Shown here: one piece after another, positions 1-9,714 of the stretch | How positions within the stretch are numbered: the stretch's first letter is position 1 | Layout: every line of letters begins with the position of its first letter | From: Lewinellaceae bacterium | GTDB lineage: Bacteria > Bacteroidota > Bacteroidia > Chitinophagales > Saprospiraceae | Assembly (NCBI GenBank): GCA_016716135.1 | Contig: JADJWX010000017.1 | Location: forward strand, 1 to 64,000 | Length of the DNA stretch: 64,000 nucleotides | Reading direction: 5' to 3' | Made by a program: the position numbers and the translations under genes | Notes under the pieces: model-generated | What the model was told of the DNA's origin: nothing | The model's database searches: none | Seen by the model: only the letters and a program-made list of their open reading frames with translations

Positions 1-663
1 CAGCAGCCTGTTGACGCCGAGCGGCGTCAGCATAAAATCGTAGGCTTTCTTTTGGTTTGAATTGGAATCCAGATCCATGCACCACCAAAATCCGAGGCGG
101 CCTTTGGTTACGGAGCCGTAATTATCGATCCGGCCGCACATACCGGCATTAAAACCGCTCGATCCGCCCCGAAGCAGGCTTTTGCCGGCTTCAATGCCAC
201 CGCCCAGCTGCGCGATCAGGACTTCCCAATCCGCCTTGGTGGGAATCCGGTAGCCTGGCGGACAGATCGTACAGTGTTCGACCACGCTGTAATTATAAAT
301 AACGCCATTGCTGCCTACGGAATCGTTGTTATAAAACGCGGCCCGGGGCTGTCCGTCGAAGAACGGCACTCCCGGGCCGCGTTCAATGCCGTTGGTAAAC
401 TGAACTTGAACCGAATCGGCACAGGCAAACCGGGTATTGCGCAGGTTTTCCGCCATCCAGGTCTGCTTCCCGACCCTGACGGTCTTGTACCGGTTTCCGG
501 AAGCGTCCACACATATTTCGGGAGCCTCCGCAGCTGTTTTGGGGCTATCCTTGCCCAAAGCCCCAGTTAGAAATGATCGTACCGGCGATACGTCCCGGCT
601 GAGTACAAACAACGCAACCAATGCGATAGCGGTAAGTAGAATACCAATTTTAATGCCTTTCAT
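1..663 (-). CDS. FISUMP-domain protein, C-terminus cut by window edge
   Basis: Reading the minus strand from the ATG at 663 gives 221 codons without a stop, running off the left edge. Residues 5-20 form a hydrophobic N-terminal segment (signal peptide or membrane anchor). From about residue 53 the pattern is that of the Fibrobacter succinogenes major paralogous (FISUMP) domain: a D-x-S-G-N-R-Y-K-T-V start, the motif KQTWMAENLR, then CPPGYRIPTKADWEVL and a later GRLGFWW segment. FISUMP proteins are exported surface or lipoproteins of unknown biochemical role that are common in Bacteroidota. It is divergent from the kinase gene to its right. Family assignment is fairly secure; function is unknown. 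Confidence 0.75.
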   Translation of the reverse strand, partial: MKGIKIGILLTAIALVALFVLSRDVSPVRSFLTGALGKDSPKTAAEAPEICVDASGNRYKTVRVGKQTWMAENLRNTRFACADSVQVQFTNGIERGPGVPFFDGQPRAAFYNNDSVGSNGVIYNYSVVEHCTICPPGYRIPTKADWEVLIAQLGGGIEAGKSLLRGGSSGFNAGMCGRIDNYGSVTKGRLGFWWCMDLDSNSNQKKAYDFMLTPLGVNRLL

Positions 664-851
664 TTTGAGCTATTTGCTGGTCATCGGGTGCTAATTACGG
701 GACTTCCGGAATGCAGCATTTGTTAAAATTTCAGACAACAAGGGTCCGGTAAGGTCACATTATTCTGGATTTTTGAGCCTGAAAGAATTCTGGAAAACCG
801 GGCAGCTTATGTACCTTTCAGTCCAACGACAGAATACTGACCATTCCCGTT

Positions 852-2655
852 ATGTTAATCCGGAATTGCTGCATTTTTCTAAGTATTGGCTTGCTTTTGC
901 ATGTTGGAACGGAAGCATTTGCGCAAACGCACATTCAGGATCAACAGATGCTCCGCAAGGCCGAGCAATTCCTCCTTTCCTCCATGAACGACAGCGCGCT
1001 TTTTTACCTCCAGCCGGTGCTGCGGCGACTGGAAAAGCGTGGACTCGCAGACGCGCCTTTTGGCCTGCGCGTACAACTTGCTTCCGCTACTGCCCTGGCC
1101 CAGGACGACCGGAACGTTCAAGCCATGGCTTTGCTCAATACACTGCGCGATAAAAGTAAAGCACTGGAGGCCTGGAAAACCTTTGCCGGGGCTTGCCTGG
1201 CCCTTACGGTACTCCACGAAAAACTGAACAGGTTCGAAGATGCTAAGATAAATCTGGACTATGCGCATACGGCCATCGCCCGGCACAACCTGGATTCATT
1301 ATATCCCGCATTTGCGGTGCGTATGGCTTTCAGGTATTCGATCTATGGATACGCGGATTCTCTGCGCTATTTTGCCCTGGAGGCGATAAAAACATCCAGG
1401 CAATTTGGCCTTCCGGCTGTGGAGGCGGAAGCCTATCTGTTGCTGGGAAGAGGGCATTCGGATAAGGATATGCAGCAAGCAGCCGGGTACTATAAAAAGG
1501 CCGTCGAACTCTTGAAAGGCCTCAGCGATTACCGGGGCTTGAGTCATCTCTGGTACACCATTTCCCTGTTGTATGAGCGAAATGCCTATTTTAAGGAGGC
1601 CCTGAAGTTTAATGATTCAACCATTATGGCTTGTTACAAGGCAATTGCTACCGGAACGGAACGCATTCCCGTCCTGCACATGGCTTATCAATACCGCGGC
1701 CGGATTTTTCATAACCTCGGCTATCCGGATTCCGCCATGTATTATTATAAAAGAGGGTATACGCAGGAGATTCTTTTTGTCCAGCAAGAAGAGCGCTACC
1801 GGGTTGTGGAAATCGATGAGCGGTACAAAAACAAGCAAAAAACAGCGCAAATCGCAGCGCAGGCGCAACAACTCCGTTTTGAGCGGCAGCGCTTGTTCGG
1901 ACTACTTGTTGTAGTAGCGATAATCCTGTTTTCTGCTGCTGTGTTGGTTTATTATTACCTGCGTTTGCAAAAAGCGAATCGCCTGACCCTGCAACAAGCA
2001 AATATCATCAAGGAAGCCAATGAACAACTGGCCCAGTCTCTGGAACGGCAAGTCATGCTGCAAGGAGAAATTCACCACCGGGTAAAAAACAACCTGCAGG
2101 TGATTATCAGCTTGCTCGAGCTGCAAAAAGATGAAATCAAAGACCAAGCAACCCGCAACAGCCTGGATGCTATGGCCGCCAGAATTTTCAGTATGGCTGC
2201 TGTGCACGATGTATTGTACCAGAAAGAGGGCGAAAACCTCGTTGATTTCCTGGAGTACACCAAAAAACTGTGCGAGCACCTGAGCGCTATGACAACCGGG
2301 GGCAAGCCGCGCTTCAAACTGCAAATCCCCAAACAATTTTTTTAACCTGGAAACACTCATGCCCCTGGGCATCATGCTGAACGAACTGTTGACGAACAGC
2401 ATGAAATACGCCAGCCAAGAGCGCAAACAATTGCGCATCGACGTTCAACTAAAGCCCCACAAAGGCGGGTTCCGGCTGTATTACAAGGATAATGGGCCCG
2501 GTTTTTCAAGCGGCAAATTGACGGACCGGGAGGGCGGATTGGGCGCCTATTTGCTCCGAAGCATGAGCCGGCAATTAAGCGGATCATTAGAAACTAAAAA
2601 TGATGGCGGCGCCGCTTACACTATTTATTTTCAGGAAAAGAACAGGGCGGCTTAG
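852..2655 (+). CDS. TPR sensor histidine kinase (HisKA_2/HATPase), one frameshift
   Basis: A membrane sensor kinase of about 600 residues once one indel is corrected. It has a signal peptide (residues 1-25), a periplasmic region of TPR-like helices (about 30-330), a membrane segment near 348-372, a short coiled coil, and a HisKA_2 phosphoacceptor motif EIHHRVKNNLQVIISLLELQ at about 406-425. The ATPase half follows with the N-box LNELLTNSMKYA and the G-box DNGPGF. The reading frame breaks in a run of seven T at 2337-2343; six T would join ...PKQFF directly to NLETLMPLGIMLNEL, as in relatives. This suggests a sequencing error rather than a dead gene. No response regulator lies next to it, so its partner (often a LytTR regulator) must be elsewhere. 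Confidence 0.85.
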
Positions 2656-2678
2656 TTATTCAAACCTGACAGCTTGTT

Positions 2679-3047
2679 TCACGCTTCCAGTTTGTATTCC
2701 TGGATCAGTATTGCCGGAGAGAGCTTAAGTTTTTCGGTCAGGTTTCGGATCATTTCAACGGTGAGTTTACGCTTGCGGTTGAGTACTTCCGAGACACGGC
2801 TTTTACCCCCGATCACGCCAACCAGGTCGGTCTGTTTAAGATCCATTTCTTCTAACCGGATTTTGATGGCTTCAATGGGGTCGGGTGCTTCGATAAAATA
2901 GTGCTCGTTCTCATAATCTTCAATCAACAAGGCCAGAATCTCAGCTTCATCACCCTCCGGAGTGCCCGGTATAGCGTCAAATATTTTGTCGAGACGCGCC
3001 AACGCTTCATCGTATTCGGCTTCTGATTTTATAGGTTTGATCTTCAT
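2679..3047 (-). CDS. higA: HigA-family antitoxin (HTH)
   Basis: 122 residues. The N-terminal half is acidic and helical. The C-terminal half carries an HTH_3/XRE-like fold with LKQTDLVGVIGGKSRVSEVL as helix-turn-helix, followed by NRKRKLT, typical of COG5499 HigA antitoxins. It follows the HigB-like toxin by 12 bases on the same strand, giving the toxin-first order characteristic of higBA loci. The expected role is to bind and neutralise the mRNA-cleaving HigB and to repress the operon. A candidate operator precedes the operon. Confidence 0.85.
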   Translation of the reverse strand: MKIKPIKSEAEYDEALARLDKIFDAIPGTPEGDEAEILALLIEDYENEHYFIEAPDPIEAIKIRLEEMDLKQTDLVGVIGGKSRVSEVLNRKRKLTVEMIRNLTEKLKLSPAILIQEYKLEA

Positions 3048-3059
3048 GATCGAATTATT

Positions 3060-3356
3060 TTAAATTGTGGTACTATCAATTTTATCGTATTCAGCATGGT
3101 TGCCCATAAATTGAATGAACATCCACTGCTTTTCATAATTGATCTTTACTACAAGCCGATAGTTATTACCCCTGATATTGAATACCACTTTGTCATTTCC
3201 AATTATACTTGCTGAAGCAAATGTTTGCTTCACCTCGTTCGGGGTATTCCATGCTGCTTGTAGAGCAATATCATACCAGGTTTTCAAATACTGCTCGCTA
3301 TCAGGATGTTTTTCCCAAAACTCTTTTGAGGTTCTTTTTGCAACGATTCGTTTCAT
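3060..3356 (-). CDS. higB: HigB-family toxin (mRNA interferase)
   Basis: 98 residues from the ATG at 3356: MKRIVAKRTSKEFWEKHPDS, then FNIRGNNYRLVVKINY and a C-terminal FMGNHAEYDKID. This is the HigB_toxin family (RelE/ParE-like fold), in which the G-N-x-Y-R-L and G-x-H-x-x-Y-D segments are conserved. These toxins cleave mRNA at the ribosome. An upstream in-frame ATG at 3371 is rejected because it overlaps the putative -7 box TACATTTG. It is the first gene of a two-gene operon with higA. It sits just behind the ATP synthase operon, separated from it by a large hairpin. Confidence 0.85.
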   Translation of the reverse strand: MKRIVAKRTSKEFWEKHPDSEQYLKTWYDIALQAAWNTPNEVKQTFASASIIGNDKVVFNIRGNNYRLVVKINYEKQWMFIQFMGNHAEYDKIDSTTI

Positions 3357-3368
3357 GGCGTAACATAG

Positions 3369-3402
3369 CAAATGTACGGAAAGTTCCCATTTTGAGAACC
3401 TT
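3369..3402 (-). promoter_or_regulatory. Putative higBA promoter and operator
   Basis: On the minus strand TACATTTG (3376-3369) fits the Bacteroidota -7 consensus TAnnTTTG, eight to twelve bases before the higB ATG. No clear -33 TTG is present. The spacer contains an imperfect palindrome, AAGGTTC...GAACTTT (3402-3380), placed where binding of a HigA dimer would block initiation. Autoregulation is inferred from the family, not shown. Confidence 0.4.
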
Positions 3403-3412
3403 GTTTTAATAC

Positions 3413-3491
3413 AAACCTGTCAGGTCAAAAATGCAAAAACCCATTGCGCCCAAAGCGCAATGGGTTTTTGCATTTTTGACCTGACAGGTTT
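3413..3491. terminator. 37-bp perfect hairpin behind the atp operon
   Basis: Arms 3413-3449 and 3455-3491 are perfectly complementary over 37 bases with a five-base loop. The hairpin begins six bases past the atpG stop codon and so is placed to end the atp transcript. There is no T-tract on either side, so it may act as an RNA-stabilising or processing hairpin rather than a classical intrinsic terminator. The outer part is AAACCTGTCAGGT, a motif that recurs near 35293-35303 and, in degenerate form, near 62363-62383. Confidence 0.6.
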
Positions 3492-3496
3492 TGGAA

Positions 3497-4390
3497 TTAA
3501 GCCCCTTCCAAAGCCGCAGCACCGCCCACAATCTCACCCAATTCGGTGGTAATTGCCTCCTGGCGGGCTTTGTTGTAGTTGATCCGCAGGTTTTTGAGCA
3601 GTTCCTCCGCATTGTCGGTGGCGCTGTCCATAGCGGTCATCCGGGCGCCGTGTTCACTGGCATGCGTATCGAGCAGGGTTTTGTGAAACTGGAGTTTCAG
3701 GATGCTCGGCACCAGCGTTTCCAGCAGTTCCTGTTTGTCGGGTTCGAAAATATAGTCGGCCCGCATTTTCGACGTGTTGGTACTTTCCAGTTTCGCCACA
3801 GGAAGCCATTGTTCCACGGTCGGGAATTGCATGGCGGCATTTTTAAACCGGCCGTACACGATGTCGATGGCATCGTATTTTCCGCTGGAAAAAGCATCCA
3901 TCAGTGTTTGGGCGACCTCGCTGGTCAGCTCATATTCCAGGTTGGCAAACAGGTTGATATGCTCGGTAATGAGCGCCATATCTTTGAACCGGCGACGGAA
4001 GTAATCATTACCTTTTTTACCTATAAACATTACCGAAACCCTGCCTTCGGCGCGTTGCTGCGCATACTTCGCATCGATATGTGCCAGCGCTTCCTTATTG
4101 ATATTGGTGTTGAAGGCGCCGCAAAGACCGCGGTTGGATGTTACCACCACAACCAGTACATTTTTTACCGGACGCGCTTTGCCGAATTTGGTCGACGCAT
4201 CGCTGCCGAGGTTCGACAAAATATTCGACAACATGCGGTTGAGCTGGTCGGAATACGGGCGCATTTGCACGATAGCCGATTGCGCCTTGCGCAATTTGGC
4301 TGCGGAAACCATTTTCATGGCTTTCGTGATCTGCTGCGTCGAGATGACCGACTTGATCCGTTCGCGTACTTCTTTTAAACCACCTGCCAT
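3497..4390 (-). CDS. atpG: ATP synthase F1 gamma subunit
   Basis: 297 residues, near the usual length. It starts MAGGLKEVRERIKSVISTQQ and continues ITKAMKMVSAAKLRKAQ, the conserved N-terminal helix of the gamma shaft, and ends with the C-terminal helix LRINYNKARQEAITTELGEI. Gamma rotates inside the alpha3beta3 ring and couples proton flow to ATP synthesis. It is the last gene of the atpB-E-F-H-A-G operon, 106 bases downstream of atpA, and is followed by a strong hairpin. Confidence 0.97.
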   Translation of the reverse strand: MAGGLKEVRERIKSVISTQQITKAMKMVSAAKLRKAQSAIVQMRPYSDQLNRMLSNILSNLGSDASTKFGKARPVKNVLVVVVTSNRGLCGAFNTNINKEALAHIDAKYAQQRAEGRVSVMFIGKKGNDYFRRRFKDMALITEHINLFANLEYELTSEVAQTLMDAFSSGKYDAIDIVYGRFKNAAMQFPTVEQWLPVAKLESTNTSKMRADYIFEPDKQELLETLVPSILKLQFHKTLLDTHASEHGARMTAMDSATDNAEELLKNLRINYNKARQEAITTELGEIVGGAAALEGA

Positions 4391-4496
4391 ATCGTAACGC
4401 CAAGCGCTGCCTGGCGGATTTTATGATGAATTAGGTTTGTCAAATAAAAACGTGAACACCTCCGGCGGCTTTTTCCAGCGCACCGGAGGTGCGCTG

Positions 4497-6080
4497 TTAC
4501 TTATACTGTCCGGTAAGGCCGGCAGCCAGTTCTTTTACTTTGGCCAGGCTGGCCTCTTCGAGTTTGCCTTTGCGGAATTCTTCCAGGATTTCGGGCAGTT
4601 GCTGCTCCATTTTCATCAGGAAGAGTTCTTCAAATTCGCCGACTTTGTCGAGGGGTACGTCGCGCAGCAGGTTGTTGGTACCGAGGTAGATGATTGCTAC
4701 CTGCTTTTCCACCGTTACCGGGCTGTACTGGGCTTGCTTCAGGATTTCCACGTTGCGGGCGCCTTTCGACAAAACGGCCTGCGTGGCAGCGTCGAGGTCG
4801 GAGCCGAATTTGGCGAAAGCCTCCAGTTCGCGGTATTGTGCCTGGTCGAGTTTGAGCGTACCGGCAATTTTTTTCATCGACTTGATCTGGGCGTTACCAC
4901 CTACCCGGCTTACGGAGATACCCACGTTGATGGCGGGGCGCACACCAGCGTTGAACAGGTTGGATTCGAGGAAGATCTGCCCGTCGGTGATGGAAATCAC
5001 GTTGGTCGGGATATACGCGGAAACGTCACCGGCCTGGGTTTCAATGATCGGCAAGGCTGTCAGCGAACCGCCGCCTTTGACCATTCCGGCGGCCACGAGG
5101 CTCGGCGGCAGGTCGTTCATATTGCGGGCTACTTTTTCGTCGCCGATAACTTTAGCGGCGCGTTCAAGCAAACGGCTGTGCAGGTAGAATACGTCGCCCG
5201 GATAAGCCTCGCGGCCCGGTGGGCGGCGCAACAGCAGGGATACCTCACGGTAAGCCACTGCCTGCTTGGAAAGATCATCGTAAATGATCAACGCAGGGCG
5301 GCCGGTGTCGCGGAAAAACTCCCCGATGGCAGCACCTGCAAACGGTGCATAGAACTGCAAGGGCGCCGGGTCGGAAGCTGAGGCGGACACGATAACCGTG
5401 TAAGCCATGGCGCCGTATTCTTCCAGGGTGCGGGCTACCTGTGCAACCGTGGAGGCTTTTTGGCCACAGGCAACATAGATGCAGAATACGGGTTCGCCGC
5501 GCTCGTAAAATTCTTTTTGGTTGATAATGGTATCGATGGCAATAGCCGACTTGCCGGTCTGGCGGTCGCCGATGATCAGTTCCCGCTGGCCACGGCCAAT
5601 GGGAATCATGGAGTCAATTGCCTTGATGCCGGTTTGCAGCGGTTCGCTTACCGGCTGGCGGTAAATTACCCCGGGGGCTTTGCGCTCCAGTGGCATTTCG
5701 TATTTTTTGCCGCCGATCGGACCTTTCCCGTCGATAGGTTCGCCCAGGGTGTTCACCACACGGCCGACAAACTCCTCGCCAACCTGGATGGAGGCGATAA
5801 GGCCGGTGCGTTTCACAATGGAGCCTTCCCGAATACCGTCGGAGCTACCCATGAGTACCACACCCACGTTGTCTTCTTCGAGGTTGAGTACGATGGCGCG
5901 GGTGCCATTTTCAAATTCAACGAGTTCGCCGGATTGCGCGTGGTTGAGGCCATACACGCGAGCGATACCGTCGCCGACCTGGAGCACCGAACCAACTTCT
6001 TCAAGGTTTGTGTCGGCGCCGAAGCCGGACAATTGCTGTTTTAATATTGCCGAGATTTCTTCCGGTCTGACGTCTGCCAT
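4497..6080 (-). CDS. atpA: ATP synthase F1 alpha subunit
   Basis: 527 residues, full length. The Walker A motif [15 protein letters not shown] lies at about 173-187, followed by the alpha-specific [18 protein letters not shown] and [16 protein letters not shown] segments. The N-terminus ([13 protein letters not shown]) is the delta-binding helix. Alpha carries the non-catalytic nucleotide sites of F1. It lies 83 bases downstream of atpH. The catalytic beta gene (atpD) and epsilon (atpC) do not follow, so they must be encoded elsewhere. Confidence 0.98.
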   Translation of the reverse strand: MADVRPEEISAILKQQLSGFGADTNLEEVGSVLQVGDGIARVYGLNHAQSGELVEFENGTRAIVLNLEEDNVGVVLMGSSDGIREGSIVKRTGLIASIQVGEEFVGRVVNTLGEPIDGKGPIGGKKYEMPLERKAPGVIYRQPVSEPLQTGIKAIDSMIPIGRGQRELIIGDRQTGKSAIAIDTIINQKEFYERGEPVFCIYVACGQKASTVAQVARTLEEYGAMAYTVIVSASASDPAPLQFYAPFAGAAIGEFFRDTGRPALIIYDDLSKQAVAYREVSLLLRRPPGREAYPGDVFYLHSRLLERAAKVIGDEKVARNMNDLPPSLVAAGMVKGGGSLTALPIIETQAGDVSAYIPTNVISITDGQIFLESNLFNAGVRPAINVGISVSRVGGNAQIKSMKKIAGTLKLDQAQYRELEAFAKFGSDLDAATQAVLSKGARNVEILKQAQYSPVTVEKQVAIIYLGTNNLLRDVPLDKVGEFEELFLMKMEQQLPEILEEFRKGKLEEASLAKVKELAAGLTGQYK

Positions 6081-6163
6081 GTTGAAAGTTTTGAGTTTTG
6101 AGTTTTGAATTACCCGGATTTTGAGTTTTAAGTTAATCTGCTTTCATCGAAAAGCCGAGGCAC

Positions 6164-6724
6164 TCAAAACTCCCGAACATACTGATTCTTTATAAAGTCT
6201 GCTTTCAGCTCAGCGAGTTTATTGGCAGCGCTGGCATCATAGCGTTTGTTGTCAAATTCGAGCACAAAGCCGCCGATTAGTTGCGGGTCGACTTTGGTTT
6301 CAATTTCTAGGTTTTCGGTAGTGGCGCCGCTGTCCAGCAATTTGCGGCGCAAATCGGCCAACACGGCCTCGCTCAGCGGCGAAGCGCTGGTGACATGCAC
6401 CGTGGTTATTTTTTTCAGGGTTTTATACTGGTTGCCGAATTCTGCCGCAATTTCCGGCAGGTACATTTCACGGCTCTTGGTGATCAACAAGTTCAGATAG
6501 GCCATCGTCAGCGCATCGAGTTTCCCATCAAAAAGCGCCTTGAGTACTGCATTTTTCTTGTCGGAATGTACAATCGGACTCTTGAGCAGCAAGTAGAGGT
6601 CGCGGTTTTGCGCGGCTGCTTGCAGGGTATGCATATCGCCGCGCACGACGTCGAGCTTATGCTGACTGATTGCCAGTTCAAGCAGCGATTTTGCGTAGCG
6701 GGTTGCGATTCTGGTTACGGACAT
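6164..6724 (-). CDS. atpH: ATP synthase F1 delta subunit
   Basis: 186 residues, normal for the OSCP/delta family. It begins MSVTRIATRYAKSLLELA and has the conserved C-terminal segment KVDPQLIGGFVLEFDNKRYD. Delta sits on top of F1 and joins it to the peripheral stalk made by subunit b. The position between atpF and atpA is the standard one. The C-terminus (IKNQYVREF) is intact. Confidence 0.95.
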   Translation of the reverse strand: MSVTRIATRYAKSLLELAISQHKLDVVRGDMHTLQAAAQNRDLYLLLKSPIVHSDKKNAVLKALFDGKLDALTMAYLNLLITKSREMYLPEIAAEFGNQYKTLKKITTVHVTSASPLSEAVLADLRRKLLDSGATTENLEIETKVDPQLIGGFVLEFDNKRYDASAANKLAELKADFIKNQYVREF

Positions 6725-6795
6725 ATTCTTGATGGTGGACGGCAGACGGTGGACGGTTTTAGCGCGGGTGATACCGCCCGTCCATCGACAACCGG

Positions 6796-7308
6796 TTAGT
6801 TCAATTTGATTTGATCAACAAGACTTTTGGCGTACGCCTCCTGTTCCGTTTTATCAGCCAATTCTTTGCGAATCACTTTTTCCGCAATTTCGATCGCCAA
6901 CTTGCCGGCGGTATTTTTCAACTCAACCATGGCTGCCAGTTTCTGGTTTTCGATATCCTGGATAGCGCTTTCAACCTTGCGTTTGTACTCGGCGTTTGCG
7001 CGCTCTTTGGCTTCGGCGATGATCTCGTCTTTGGAATCCTTGGCATCCTTCAGGATGGCTGCACGTTCTTCACGGGCCTGGGCCAGCAGTTTTTCGTTTT
7101 CTGCTTGCAGGTTGGCCATTTCTTCACGGGCCAGTTTGGCCTGATCCAGAGCCTCCTGAATATCCATTTCACGTTTTTTCAGCGATTCAGCAATCGGCTT
7201 GAAGGCGAAACGGCTCATCAGGTACCAGAAGAGCAGGAAAATAACGGTTGTCCAGAACAACAAACCCGGCTCAGGCCGGATCACGGAAAAATCTCCCAGG
7301 AACAACAT
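6796..7308 (-). CDS. atpF: ATP synthase F0 b subunit
   Basis: 170 residues. One membrane helix near residues 14-33 (LLFWTTVIFLLFWYLMSRF) is followed by a long charged coiled coil rich in Ala, Glu and Lys, which forms the peripheral stalk. It ends ...AYAKSLVDQIKLN. It lies 238 bases downstream of atpE. That spacer (7309-7546) contains short direct repeats of GATTTACGATT and TAAAGCG but no gene. Confidence 0.95.
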   Translation of the reverse strand: MLFLGDFSVIRPEPGLLFWTTVIFLLFWYLMSRFAFKPIAESLKKREMDIQEALDQAKLAREEMANLQAENEKLLAQAREERAAILKDAKDSKDEIIAEAKERANAEYKRKVESAIQDIENQKLAAMVELKNTAGKLAIEIAEKVIRKELADKTEQEAYAKSLVDQIKLN

Positions 7309-7546
7309 TATAAATTGATTTACGATTTACGATTTTGGATTTACGATTGATTTAAATTCAGGGTCAGTGGGACATACAGGTTTTTCCAAGCGGATAATTT
7401 CCAATAACATCCCTGAAAACATTTGATTTACAATCTACTGCAATACTATTTGCGATAATGTAAAAAATCGTAAAGCGTAAAGCGTAAATCAAAATTCCGG
7501 GCCGTTGCGTCGCCAACCGCTTCGCTCAGGCCCGGAGGCAGAGTTC

Positions 7547-7759
<213 letters not shown>

Positions 7760-7789
7760 TTATAAATTTATGAGTGAGTTACTTGTTGA

Positions 7790-9070
7790 TTAATGGTGCG
7801 CTTCCTCCACCGCCGTTCCGAAATATACCGCCGACAACATGGTAAAAATGTAGGCTTGCAGGAATGCAACCAGCAGTTCCAGGGCCATCATAAACAGGGT
7901 TAGCGGAATAGACGCGATAATTCCGGCAATGGAACCGTTCAGGCTCTCGCCGGCGCCACCGAAAATAAAGATCAGGCTCACAAAGCTCAGGATCACAATA
8001 TGCCCGGCAGCAATATTGGCAAATAAACGCAGCAGGAGGGTAAACGGCTTGAGAAACAAGCCAAGCACCTCGATCGGCGTTATGATAAACAATTTGAGCG
8101 CGGTAGGCACACCGGGCATCCAGAGGACGTGCGACCAGTAGTGCTTGTTGCCGCTTACCGTTGTAATGATAAAGGTGATAACAGCCAGCACGATCGTCAC
8201 CGAAATATTACCGGTAACGTTGGCGCTGCCCGGGAAAAAAGGCATCTGGCCGATCAGGTTGAGGCCGAGAATAAAAAAGAAAATTGCCAGCAGGTAAGGC
8301 ACATAGCGCTCGTACTTGGGGCCGATGCTGGGCTTGGCCACCTCATCCCGAATAAAAGTAATAAAAGGCTCCAGGAAGTTCAACAAACCTTTCGGCGCTT
8401 CGCCGCGGCGGCGCACCGATGCACGGGCTGCCGACCAGAACAGGATGAACAGCAGGATCGCCGTCAGCAACATGGTAAATACGTTGCGCGTAATGGAAAA
8501 ATCGCTGAAACTGGTCACACCGCCGCCCATGACACCGCCATCGTATGTGGTCTTGGCATCGAGCGGCTCGCATTGACCGTTAATGATGGCGTTATACCGG
8601 GTTTTTATTTTGCCGTCAGATTCAATCTCTTCGTGGGTATAATCGCTGATTTCCTGCTCGCCGGAAGCATAGGCCGGATTTTGCAGGCGCATGACACTGC
8701 CGTGCACCAATACATAACCGTCTTTGCTCCGGGTGCCGTTGCCGTGATGGTGCGGGTGGAATGCAGCGGTTGTCGTAAACGTCCAGCCATGCCCGGGCGC
8801 ATACAAAATACAGGGCAGGTGCAGGTACACATCGCCAACGATATGAATAGCATTGGCATCGGAAATGTGGTGTACGGCTAAATCACCGGCGTTAAATTCA
8901 GGCTCGATAGAAAGGGAATGGCCGCAGGCATACTCGTGCGCGGCGGGTTCCGAATGGCCGGTTTGCGCCGCTTGCCCGGCAGCAGGTGCACCGTGATGGT
9001 CCTGCGCAAAAGAAAAGGCGCTCAAACCACTGAAAACCAAGGCAATCCAATATTTGCGAAAAACTGTCAT
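7790..9070 (-). CDS. atpB: ATP synthase F0 a subunit with long N-terminal extension
   Basis: 426 residues from the ATG at 9070; a GTG six bases upstream is the alternative. A signal-peptide-like start (MTVFRKYWIALVFSGLSAF) leads into about 150 residues rich in His (AFHPHHHGNG), before the usual five or six membrane helices. The stator arginine is present in LLLRLFANIAAGHIVIL. Subunit a forms the proton half-channels against the c-ring. Long extensions are usual for Bacteroidota and roughly double the size of the E. coli protein. It is the first gene of the operon; atpI/atpZ-like genes are not seen upstream. Confidence 0.95.
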   Translation of the reverse strand: MTVFRKYWIALVFSGLSAFSFAQDHHGAPAAGQAAQTGHSEPAAHEYACGHSLSIEPEFNAGDLAVHHISDANAIHIVGDVYLHLPCILYAPGHGWTFTTTAAFHPHHHGNGTRSKDGYVLVHGSVMRLQNPAYASGEQEISDYTHEEIESDGKIKTRYNAIINGQCEPLDAKTTYDGGVMGGGVTSFSDFSITRNVFTMLLTAILLFILFWSAARASVRRRGEAPKGLLNFLEPFITFIRDEVAKPSIGPKYERYVPYLLAIFFFILGLNLIGQMPFFPGSANVTGNISVTIVLAVITFIITTVSGNKHYWSHVLWMPGVPTALKLFIITPIEVLGLFLKPFTLLLRLFANIAAGHIVILSFVSLIFIFGGAGESLNGSIAGIIASIPLTLFMMALELLVAFLQAYIFTMLSAVYFGTAVEEAHH

Positions 9071-9105
9071 GTCCACGTCTGGATAGGCTCTGTTGAAATC
9101 GGCGG

Positions 9106-9113
9106 CAAAAGTA
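9106..9113 (-). promoter_or_regulatory. Putative -7 box of the atp operon
   Basis: Minus-strand TACTTTTG matches TAnnTTTG and ends 35 bases before the atpB ATG. No clear -33 TTG at 19-21 bases is visible. A second match, TATTTTTG, lies at 9163-9156. Either could drive atpBEFHAG. Confidence 0.35.
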
Positions 9114-9405
9114 CGACGTGGAATCGATTTTAAGAAGTCGAAAAAAGTATTTTTCCAAAAATAATGAGGAATCCGGCGGGAATAAACAGGGGCTTCGGAA
9201 TTTAATTTGGAAAAGCCATCTCAGATGGCGGGCTCCAAGGTGCTTGCCGCTGCGTTCAGGCGACCTGTTTCAAAATATTAGATGGCACAACTTGTACCGT
9301 AAATGCAAACCAAAACATGGAGAACCTGTAAAAATCGAGGACGAAAACTACCCGAACCCGGATGGTGAACACTCCGCAATCCGAATTCCGAATTCCGCAA
9401 TCAAA
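9114..9405. other. Intergenic stretch without a gene
   Basis: Apart from the putative -7 boxes, this stretch shows only short repeats of the type CCGAATTCCGAATTCCG near 9380-9400. No open frame with coding character and no RNA gene was recognised. Confidence 0.5.
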
Positions 9406-9714
9406 TCAGTACATCATCAGCTTCCGGCCGGCGATGCCAAATGCCGATTCCAGCTGATAGGAATACATGCCCGGTTCGGGCAGGTCGGTGCGATGCAAAA
9501 CAATGTGATTTTCACCCATTTCAAACACGCCGGTCGTGGCATATACTTCCTGCCCCTGACCGTCGTATACCCGCAAGGTTACCTTGGCGGCGGCGGGCAG
9601 GCTGAACCGCACAAGGGTCATTTCAATAAAAGGATTTGGCGCGTTTGACATCAATTCCAGTCCGATATCGGCTATCGCCTGGCCTTGATAGGTATGCATG
9701 GGTCGACTACTCAT
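9406..9714 (-). CDS. Orphan type IX secretion C-terminal domain (type A)
   Basis: 102 residues that look like nothing but a T9SS sorting domain: APNPFIEMTLVRFSLPAAAK, TLRVYDGQGQEVY, the G-x-N segment MGENHIVL, DLPEPGMYSYQLES and a final AGRKLMMY. Such domains normally sit at the end of a large secreted protein and are cleaved at the cell surface. Here there is no signal peptide and a stop codon lies in frame about 45 bases upstream, so no passenger is attached. It could be the remnant of a decayed surface-protein gene or an isolated module. Expression is uncertain. Confidence 0.6.
   Translation of the reverse strand: MSSRPMHTYQGQAIADIGLELMSNAPNPFIEMTLVRFSLPAAAKVTLRVYDGQGQEVYATTGVFEMGENHIVLHRTDLPEPGMYSYQLESAFGIAGRKLMMY

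Noticed and set aside
4437..5381. A 314-codon plus-strand frame opposite atpA, and similar long antisense frames over atpG, ade, carB, the hydrogenase large subunit and the fused E1.
   Set aside because: GC-rich codon usage in the true genes creates long antisense frames; none matches a protein family.
7309..7546. Short repeats of GATTTACGATT between atpE and atpF as a regulatory element or small RNA.
   Set aside because: No stable symmetrical structure, promoter or conserved motif could be identified.
9406..9714. Interpreting the orphan sorting domain as the end of an atp-linked gene.
   Set aside because: An in-frame stop separates it from upstream sequence, and it is unrelated to atp genes.
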